Part shown: positions 56,175 through 64,000 of the stretch, piece after piece
Layout of the letters: each line of letters opens with the position of its first letter
Position numbering within the stretch: the first letter of the stretch is position 1
NCBI GenBank assembly: GCA_008973525.1
Contig: WACJ01000042.1
Span: 248,001 to 312,000 of the forward strand
Length of the DNA stretch: 64,000 bases
Source: Stenopsyche tienmushanensis
Taxonomy: Eukaryota > Arthropoda > Insecta > Trichoptera > Stenopsychidae
Direction: 5' to 3'
Program-made: the position numbers and the translations under genes
Notes under the pieces: generated by a model
Told to the model about the DNA's origin: nothing
The model's database searches: none
Seen by the model: the letters and a program-made list of their open reading frames with translations, nothing else

Positions 56175-56875
56175 ATCATAATTAATTACCGCATATATAA
56201 ATTCGAATTGTTCCCATCGAAATAATAAAAGGGGAATACAACCGAATGTTATGCAAATGAGCTTTTTTAGCATTCAAAAAAATGATTCAGCCTTCATCCA
56301 GTGTGATTGACGATCGCCAGAATTTCCGTATGCTTTTAAAACGCTTCATCGATGGGATGATTCCCGTTCCAGGCGCCCCCAAAAGAGGGATTCGCCCCCA
56401 AATTAGACAAAGACTGATCTGTTTATTTTCGTGGTGCGGCAATACCGCACATATTGAAATCGCATTAACGGCTCGATTCGGCTTTCTGATATTTACATAT
56501 GTACTTGGAACATTTCGCTATTCTGTTTATGTTGCAATATTACAAACGGTATGCGACCCACTTAGTTTGAATCCCGAAGGTAACAGTTTCAATATTTGAA
56601 TTGAAAATTATCAGGCCTGATTCAAAGTCGGGAATTTGAGTCCTACATGCTACATGTGTATTACGCACACAGGCCCCCAAATTGTCAATATTGGATTACA
56701 TTAATTAATTCCACGAGCATTAAATTTGAATTAACATTTAAGCTCCTGAGAATTTTTAAAAATTAAGCTCCCAATGCAGAGTATATATAGGATATTTCAA
56801 TAGAAACGCTCAAAAATTATTAGACTATAGCGGCCCTATTCTTAAAGCAACATATTTTAAATTTATTGTAAATTA
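56175..56875. other. Intergenic; unassigned ORF 56282-56599
   Basis: A 105-codon frame starts MIQPSSSVIDDRQ. No domain, homologue or splice context was recognised, so it is not called a gene. Confidence 0.4.
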
Positions 56876-56879
56876 ATTA

Positions 56880-57430
56880 TTGATATATGGCAAATTACTA
56901 TGAAAGTTATAATATTGAACAACGTGTAGAAATTAACAAATTTTCAAAATTCCGTTCGAGAAAAGTTTCGCCAAAAAATCATCTTTAGCAAGGAGATCAA
57001 TTTTTGGATGATTGGATAAATTAACTTTTTGTCACCTAAACTGGATGATATGGATGCCAACGATTTCCAACAAGATGGCGCTACGTCTTACACAGCGCAT
57101 GCCATGATGGACATTCTGCACGAACGATTTAAATGCATGTTTATCTCGAGCGGCGGTGACGTAAACTGGCCACTAAAATCATATGATTTAACGCCTTTTG
57201 ACTTATTTTTTGGGTCTATATTAAATCACAGATTTATGCATATACACTTCAAATGATTGATGCCCTCAAAATCAACATAACGAACGCCATCCAGCAAATT
57301 CAACCTGATTTAATGCGACAAACTCATCGAAAATTGAACCTCCCAAATACTGTGCCACCAAGCAAAACCTGCGGCGTATATTTCAAAGATAATATATTTT
57401 ATATTAAATGCCATAAAATATACTTTTAAA
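56880..57430 (+). pseudogene. mariner-like transposase, internally deleted
   Basis: The start MANYYESYNIEQRVEINKF is the HTH N-terminus. After a large deletion the catalytic region resumes with FQQDGATSYTAHAMMDIL, SGGDVNWPLKSYDLTPFDLF and a C-terminal AIQQIQPDLMRQ block. The second and third catalytic aspartates (QQDGAT, DLTPFD) survive and the first is deleted. Frames are interrupted several times. Confidence 0.85.
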
Positions 57431-57434
57431 TTTA

Positions 57435-58500
57435 AAAAAAATGTGTAGGATATCTCATATACAACTCGCTTTATTTGCATTTAAAAGTCGAGCGTCCTTA
57501 TTAAAAGACCCTATATTCTGCGTCGTCTCGCATAACCCTTTGCGATGTTCGAAGTTTAGCCATTCCCTTCTTTATTTAGGACGGCGTAACTATCTTAGCC
57601 GAAACACAAAAAAGTATAACGACACCATTCCGGGAGAATTTATATACCTTACATGACCAGGTTAGAAGCATACGAAGAAAATGGAGGAAGCCCTGCGAAA
57701 GTGAAAAATTCACCTTAAATTATGGGCTGTCAACCCTTCAGCGCAATTACGGGTCAAGGAACAAGAGGGTCCTGAATTTTCTCCGGGATAATGGATTTTC
57801 ATAAAACCGGTCGCATTTGCATGCCGCCATTATTAACAACTTGTTGAGGCAGATTGGCTATTATGATAACGAGCTAAATGCGGAGTGATTGCCTTTTCGT
57901 CGGGAATAAATTACAATTTTCGAATTTGGGGCACGTTTTTAAAACCGACGTCGGACAAAATTTCACGGTGTTCCTGGAATTTGTTCCCCCCCTTTTAAGT
58001 AACACTTGTTAAACGCGTCAAATCGTCCATAAACACCCTGAATAAAATTAAATTTAATAAGCTGGACGAATGTGATCCAAGTACAACGTGAGTGGGTTAG
58101 ATCAGTCTTGTATCGGTTATGTATCGTGTTTTAGCACTCTAAGGGTTAATATATGCTATATCCTGCCGATTAATGTAGCTCTTCGACTTGTTTCTAAAAC
58201 TTCCATTTTATTTTCAGAGCGTTCACACGGAAATTCAAATGTGGCAAGTGCTCAGTTAAGCTTATATTATCCTTTTGAGGAGTACAGTCGCGTATTTGCG
58301 ATCGAATTCCAATGATTCATAAAGAGCATTCTTGCACGTTGAACTCGAAGTAAGACAGAGACGGAGAGTGCCTACCACATTGAGTTTGGAGAGAGACCGA
58401 GTGTCTTGCAGTATGAGATTGTGAATAGGAGACAAAGACGTACATCGTACAATTGTATAATATAACCCAAATTTATCAACTAATAATAACCCAAATTAAT
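57435..58500. other. Intergenic, nothing recognised
   Basis: No supported gene. Confidence 0.45.
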
Positions 58501-58504
58501 CAAT

Positions 58505-58640
58505 TTCAAATGTATTGTTTATGTTTAATCTAAGAAATTACCGAATATTGTGTGCTATCGACAGTGTTTATTTATAGAAATACAAGCTTCATACATGCTG
58601 CGCGATAAACAGATTTGTACGGACAATAAATGGCGCACAT
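58505..58640 (+). repeat. Dispersed repeat family F, copy 3
   Basis: TGTATTGTTTATGTTTAATC, GTGTGCTATCGACAGTGTT and CATGCTGCGCGATAAACAG match copy 1 at 31340 in the same order. Confidence 0.55.
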
Positions 58641-58699
58641 ACGAATATAGTATCTAAGTTTATGATGATTTAAAATAAGCTCACTACTCAAAGGATTAA

Positions 58700-59215
58700 T
58701 ATACACTTGGAGCTTTTTTTATGCGATTTTGAAGTTATGCGTTTTTCATAAATAATGGAACCAATCCCTCATTTTTCTATAGAGAACAAAGCTTTTTTTT
58801 TTATGCGAATACGCATTACATTTTAAAAAAGACGAAACTCCAAGCGAAATTCGGTCGAAAAGAGAATCGCTTATAGTGTGTCCGTGTCTGCTGCATACAT
58901 CATAGAGACGCTACGCGCATGCGCCGCGCCGCCACTACTGTGCGTTTATGCGCAGCGTAAACCAGAAGCACGCCTGTTTTATTATATATTACACAAACCC
59001 GTTTATCATCACCAACAACAACATTTATCAGAAACGATTCAGCTTAATATCTGGACATTAGGGACGATCTCCGTTGCTCCATTTTCTCAATCTATGAAAA
59101 GAAATACAATTGCTTTCAACATACTCTGCGAGCCGTCTCGTTTCTGCGAACTCGACCATCGAAAAAATATTTTTTTCAGCGATAGAACATGCGATAAAGG
59201 GTTAAATCGGTGATA
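58700..59215 (+). mobile_element. Family P, pogo/Tigger-like, copy 2 (inverted relative to copy 1)
   Basis: Opens near TTTTTTTATGCGATTTTGAAG (compare 26238-26960). It then carries the AACTCCAAGCG, TGTCCGTGTC, ACGCGCATGCGCCG and ATGCGCAGCGTAAA blocks of copy 1. The 111-codon frame at 58878-59213 covers this non-coding repeat and is not a gene. Confidence 0.5.
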
Positions 59216-59587
59216 GACAAACTAATGAAAAAATCAATAAGCCCCAATCCCAAAGTGAAACGCTTATACCAAACGTTAGCGTGGTACTAAAACTGTCAAG
59301 GGTCAGATTTACTCTCTCCAACCGGACATTTTTGACTCACCTAGTGCCATTTAGCTAATACGAATTTAGATCTTGCATTTAATAGTTAATATAATGTCTA
59401 CATTGTAACGCTTCATTTTGCTTCATTTTGAATCACTATCTATGCTGTCAGACGTTTCTAAACTATTGTTCGATCAACTCTAAATGATTTTACAATTTGT
59501 TGCGGAGTCAATTATAAACACACAAAAACTACTGTACTATATTTTTCAAAAAGCACTTCTTTCTGCTCACAGTTCACTATATCACTC

Positions 59588-59755
59588 TGTTACGAATAGC
59601 CGCTAAGAACTGAATGAATCCAGAGACCGACTATATATAAGAAAACGCTTAGTTCCAGGTAGTAGTTACAAGTTCGAAATAAAGATATGGGACAAAACAA
59701 TTCAAATATCAATTATTCAAGTTGAACATTAAGACTTTAAGATTTACGGTGAGTA
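59588..59755 (+). promoter_or_regulatory. Promoter-like or LTR-like stretch
   Basis: TATATATAAG at 59632-59641, an AATAAAG at 59679 and a consensus splice donor (ACG|GTGAGTA) near 59749 follow a TGTTACG start. This could be an LTR or the first exon of an unknown transcript; no coding exon follows. Confidence 0.3.
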
Positions 59756-59854
59756 TATTATTCACAAGTTAACATATAGACTTAACTTTACTATGTAAAA
59801 CAATATTAATCGAGGAAATTGTCGTAATATTATGTGCTAATTTTATTTTAATGT

Positions 59855-60160
59855 ATAGCTGGTACCCGACGTGTTTCTGCCGCAGAAGTAATAATTCTAA
59901 AAATATCTATTTGCTAAAACTTGTACTATGCTTATATTATTTAAGAAAGTGTAAACAATAAGTTGGCAAAGTTTTATCGCAATCGAATGAATGATATGGC
60001 AGTGCATAAAATACGAACAAACAATTTTTATTTTTGTATATTAGACTATACCTATGTTACTCGCGCAATCCTTAGCAATAAATGGAAGAAGTTTTATTCC
60101 AATTTTATGAACGGTATGGCAGTGCATTACATACGAACAAATAAAAATTCATTTTATATA
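59855..60160 (-). mobile_element. Helitron-like family H copy
   Basis: The reverse strand has two head-to-tail blocks with GTAATGCACTGCCATACCGT and a terminal GTCGGGTACCAGCTAT, parallel to 42107-42402. Confidence 0.55.
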
Positions 60161-60164
60161 TAAG

Positions 60165-61275
60165 ATGACGAAAGCTATTTTTCAATTCCTAAATAAAAAT
60201 AAAAATAAAATAAAATATGAACAATATCAACAGTGTACATGTTCATTTACATCAAATCCTGACAGAAAAGTGGTTAAGGAATAAGCACACAATTGTTATA
60301 TCTGATGGTGAAACGGCGGGAACTTATTCACACACCCAATACTTTTAAACTAAACACAACGTATTGAATAGTATAGTATCCCGACGAAAATGTGTTATTA
60401 TAATATGATTTATCAGAAGCCCTAATTCTGCAATGGACTGTTTGTAAATGATTTATGGTGTACTTAAATGTAGGTTTTTGATTTACACCGACATAATATC
60501 TATTTAAGTATTGATTTTTTGGGTTTTATTTCACATTTAAAGACGAGTCCCGTTTAAGAAAAAACCAAAATTGCCCCCATTAATCACTGTTTTTCGACCG
60601 AATATTGTGCCTTGCGATGAAAAGCAAGTATATTGTTGAGTTTCTCTACTCGTTTTCTACGGTTTTCATTTAGCTTTGGAGATATTTACGATCCCACCCG
60701 GTAAAAACAATAAATTTTAATAGCGACTGTGAAAAATAGTCGAGGAAGATATAACACAATTTGAGGTGATTCGCTTCCCGAAAGGAACACTCGCCACTGC
60801 GTTGTCTAGTAATATTATTTTTATCCCGACTTAATTAAGACCCTGTAATAAATAGCAGCAAATTCGTACGCGCAGCCTTCCGCCGATGGGAAATTATATT
60901 TTGTGCTTTATGGTGGTTTGACAGTTTGCAATGCAGGGGATTCACCAGACTGGAAAACTGCTGTTCGTAAAATTTGATTCACTCCAGCGATTTTGCTACG
61001 CATCCATACAAATTATGGCGGACTGACAAAACGACGAGCCTCATTAAATAGAAGACATTATGTACATAATGACTCGCAAAAACATGTTTTAAAAGTCTAA
61101 TGCTCCGAAAAGCTTTTTCCATGTATCCTATCATCGCTTGGATGCTAATTTTTAAATCACCAAAAATGTGTCCCATCCATCGTGGTCATAAATTTAGACA
61201 CGTTTATAATTATATCTGACTAATCATCGCAGTAATAGAAATTTCTATTTGAATAAATCCCCTGAAATGTTTGTT
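60165..61275. other. Intergenic, nothing recognised
   Basis: No supported gene. Confidence 0.45.
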
Positions 61276-61280
61276 ATTCA

Positions 61281-61316
61281 TTTTTAAAATAAGGTAATTT
61301 TCCTGCCGCATCTTTT
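61281..61316. repeat. Lone MITE right end
   Basis: AAAATAAGGTAATTTTCCTG and CCGCATC match the right end of the MITE at 13691-13950. Confidence 0.6.
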
Positions 61317-61854
61317 ATTTTCCGACTGCGAAATATTTTCATCCGCTCAACAATACAGATCCTGACACAATGAAAGATAATAACTGTGTTTATGGTCGTC
61401 GAATCAATACTGTTGTATATTATTCAATATATAACTTTTCTTCAAAATCTATAAAAGCCCGTAACGAAAAGTGCTTTGGGGGCTTACATGAATGGCGTCA
61501 ATAAAGAGCTAAAAAACTTTATTAATTGACTAACTTTCCGCTAAAGGACCAGCTATTCCACTAATATTAGTCTATTTTACAAAACTACCTACCATTATAA
61601 ACTTCCTCGGTGCTTTTGTTTAAGACATAAATAACGTTAATTTAAAAAAAACTCAATAAATTCTAAATTCGATTCGAAAGACAAAGCTTCATTCTTAGCA
61701 TCTCAAATGCCTGATTAATGATTAATGATTGACTAAGAATGCGATTGAAAATGATGATCATCAAAGACAACTCCATCCCACCAAACAAGTTTAGTTTTAT
61801 TTGGCAGCCATCAATAGTTAACACTCTCAGTGAATTTTAAAATTTGTTTAACTT

Positions 61855-61940
61855 TCACAATGCGGATATATCCGTCATACCCGCTTTGCATGGACATTGG
61901 TCTTGACGAATATATACGTCATATCCACTTAAGGGGTTAA
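61855..61940. repeat. piggyBac-like terminus
   Basis: Read inward from 61940: TTAACCCCTTAAGTGG then two versions of GGATATGACGTATATATTCG / GGGTATGACGGATATATCCG. TTAA plus CCC fits a piggyBac-type end. The other end was not found. Confidence 0.4.
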
Positions 61941-61944
61941 ACAC

Positions 61945-63835
61945 ATGTTTTGTTATGATGTTAAAGCTATGATTGTAAATTTTATTTTTTTATAAAAATC
62001 CATATAGAGAAAGATGTTAAAACCAACAATGGATTTTATTCTATACTGGTTCTATTTTATACTGGTTTTATTCGACCAAGAAATGAAGGCAAACTAGGCA
62101 CTGAAAAAAGTCACCGATATTTATGGGAATATTCTAAGACTAAACAAGTGTCATCGTTGATTTAAATAGTTTATAAATGAGCTCGAAAAGAACAGCCCCA
62201 AAAATTAGATGATGATATCCTGAAGTTCTAAAACAATGTTACGAAAAACATGAGATTTAATGAGCTGCTATGATATATTCCCAAAAATATTTTTTTATCT
62301 AAAGTCTATTTATATTATTTTGCAGTAACGCCGTTTTTCCGGACATCGAAGGAGAGCTGCAAAAGTTAAATTTGTCTGAGATAGATTGTATTTTTGTAGA
62401 ACTACATAAACACCAAAAAATTATCTCATCCTGTACTATGCATCATAATAAAAAAAAGACGAATTTAGCTAAACCCCCAATATTGTTAAAATCTTTGGAA
62501 ACTAGATAATTTCGCTATGATGAAAATGTTAATGATTAAAGTCGAACAGGGTTGCATATGACAGACTAGATTTACAATAATCATTAAAATACCATTTAAA
62601 AATAAGTCCTGTCCTATCATGACTTTATCACATGTGATTGGCAATTAAAAACAGCCACATTAAACAAATATGTCCCTAATTTGCTATGAAAATTGCTTCG
62701 CTGTGTGTAAGAAGTTCACAATAAATAACTCCAGTCGAAGTAGCCGAAGCAGTCGAATAAATTTGAGGATCGTCCTAATTTTGGGGCATCCTGTAGTTTT
62801 CACCCGATTTAAAGCATCTAAACAAATATTGTCATCTGTTTATCGTTAGGACTTATCCATAAATTTCATCGATGGTGTTTGTGGCCTTGATCGCATTTTA
62901 AGTTCTGATCAAAGAAAACCAGCATACAATGTCGAATATATTCTTCATAGGCGTTGGATTTCGCTATGTTTATCCTTTTTAATAAAATGTGATATATGGC
63001 TCAAAAATAAAGCTAATGAACCATACAACAAAAAAAATCACAGAGATGTTTAATTTATTATGAGAAAATAATAGATTTATTTCGGGATAACCTAATATTA
63101 ATGAAACGGTTCGGCGTGCCGGTCTGTTTCAGTCCATTTCAAGCACTGGTTGCATCCCAAAACGTTTATATGACGGTAAAACATTCACTCTTTAAACACA
63201 TCATTAGTATTATCATTAGTCATGACTTTTTTATCCTAATAAGATGATGAAAATTGCGAATATGTACTTTTTTAAAGCCTCATCCGTCATTTTTTGCAAT
63301 TTTATATAAATTAAATATTCGTCCCATTTGAAATGCAATGCCATCTATATACATATTACGAAAATAATTTAAAATGTATGCAAATGCACTGCCATCTAGT
63401 TCTATTTTTGACAGGTATAAGCTGTTTTTTTTTATTTTTAAAAAATCATTATATCGAATGCTCTTAAATGTTCATTTTAATCGAACTTGCGATCAAATAT
63501 TACACCATTGCAGGAATGTTATTACAATGACACAAATTCATCGATTGACATAAATTTAAAATATGCAAATAATGATTGAATTAAATTTGCGTCTAATAAA
63601 AAATAAACATTATTAAAGTTATAAAGCGTTTTATTTAGTTTGTAAATCATGGTGTTTGTATAAAGTTCAATAATTAATTTTATTTTTACTTTATTTAATT
63701 TGTAATATATTTATATGATATTATATATTATTTATATGTTATTTAATTATAAGCATATAAAAAATATTGTTGATGCATTTCACATTTTAAATTTGTGATT
63801 TTATTTAAATATTTTGGAGCAAAGCTATCAATAAG
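61945..63835. other. AT-rich intergenic, nothing recognised
   Basis: A TTTTGGGGCATCCTGTAG at 62780 resembles a Tc1-type end without a partner. No gene. Confidence 0.45.
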
Positions 63836-63839
63836 TTGG

Positions 63840-63947
63840 ATGGCATGCGCTTGATTGCATAGTGGCAATACTGACCTTACGCAGAAGGGGTGTGAAGTGT
63901 GCGGGGGTCAGCTACGCGCCGCTGCCCCGCCGTCCCAAGTCTTAAGC
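63840..63947 (+). promoter_or_regulatory. GC-richer leader of the gene at the right edge
   Basis: Composition changes abruptly from AT-rich to GC-rich with several CpGs (TACGCGCCGCTGCCCCGCCG) just before the ATG, as in the promoter/5'UTR of a housekeeping gene. No TATA box was seen. Confidence 0.5.
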
Positions 63948-64000
63948 ATGGCTGACTTTCTCGACTCCGAAGCCGAAGAAAGCGATGTAATTGGCGCTCT
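63948..64000 (+). CDS. Start of probable Spt6 transcription elongation factor (partial)
   Basis: The first 17 codons read MADFLDSEAEESDVIGA and run off the window. Spt6 proteins of animals open with M-[AS]-[DE]-F-x-[DE]-S-E-A-E-E-S, and this match covers 12-13 residues. Spt6 is a nuclear histone chaperone that travels with RNA polymerase II; its acidic N-terminus binds histones. The residues after ESD are less acidic than in known orthologues, so a splice donor at GAT|GTAATT is possible. Too little is visible for certainty. Confidence 0.55.
   Translation, partial: MADFLDSEAEESDVIGA

Noticed and set aside
56282..56599. 105-codon ORF as a gene
   Set aside because: No signal peptide, domain, splice signal or homologue recognised. 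The length is not remarkable among the many chance frames here.
6490..57000. A hidden phage, integron, toxin-antitoxin or defence island
   Set aside because: No bacterial gene structure, no integrase or attachment sites. All coding remnants are eukaryotic transposons or the LRR gene.
58878..59213. 111-codon ORF as a gene
   Set aside because: It overlaps repeat family P, whose other copy (55.6-56.2 kb) is not open in the matching frame.

Overview
This is a stretch of AT-rich animal chromosome, almost certainly from an insect or a close arthropod relative. The evidence is the mix of repeats: many mariner-family transposases, R1-clade non-LTR retrotransposons with the C-terminal CCHC finger, a tRNA-derived SINE, Helitron-like and pogo-like non-autonomous elements, and LTR-like fragments. 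There are no operons, ribosome binding sites or dense ORFs, so it is not bacterial. The order of insect cannot be decided from the window alone.

Only two host genes can be supported. The first is an uninterrupted 1,367-codon reading frame at 48876-52979 (+) for a secreted protein built almost entirely of leucine-rich repeats. Eleven near-identical 48-residue (144 bp) units form its N-terminal third to half, and an LRRCT cysteine cap follows near the C-terminus, with no membrane segment. A TATA box, a possible 5'UTR intron and a poly(A) signal fit around it, and two ~300 bp direct repeats lie on either side. The second is the first 17 codons of a gene that runs off the right edge (63948-64000, +), beginning MADFLDSEAEESD, most likely the transcription elongation factor Spt6. 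It follows a GC-richer leader.

The rest is a transposon graveyard. Left end (1-2.6 kb): broken R1-clade pieces with a complete 1,284 bp mariner inserted (TIRs and TA duplication present, reading frame broken). 4-12.6 kb: a SINE with target duplication, piggyBac-like ends, LTR-like and Helitron-like pieces, then an R1-clade reverse transcriptase interrupted twice by an unclassified repeat (here called G). 13-36 kb: MITEs, mariner scraps, an antisense R1 scrap, two mariner derivatives carrying an inverted copy of their own N-terminus, and an LTR with a possible tRNA-Leu primer site that carries a nested TTAA-bounded element. 37.8-39.9 kb: a mariner into which a 5'-truncated R1-clade element has jumped, leaving a target duplication and a poly(A) tail. 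42-46 kb: a Helitron-like element, a pogo MITE and another nested mariner/G/R1 mosaic. 47-54 kb: the LRR gene between direct repeats. 54-64 kb: pogo-like, mariner and Helitron-like remnants, then the Spt6 start.

Nothing in the window looks like a multi-gene system acting together. The most distinctive biology is the recently expanded LRR array, followed by the mariner derivatives rearranged around an inverted N-terminus and the unclassified repeat families A, G and the palindrome-bearing LTR-like family. Family names A, C, D, F, G, H, I and P are labels used only in this annotation.
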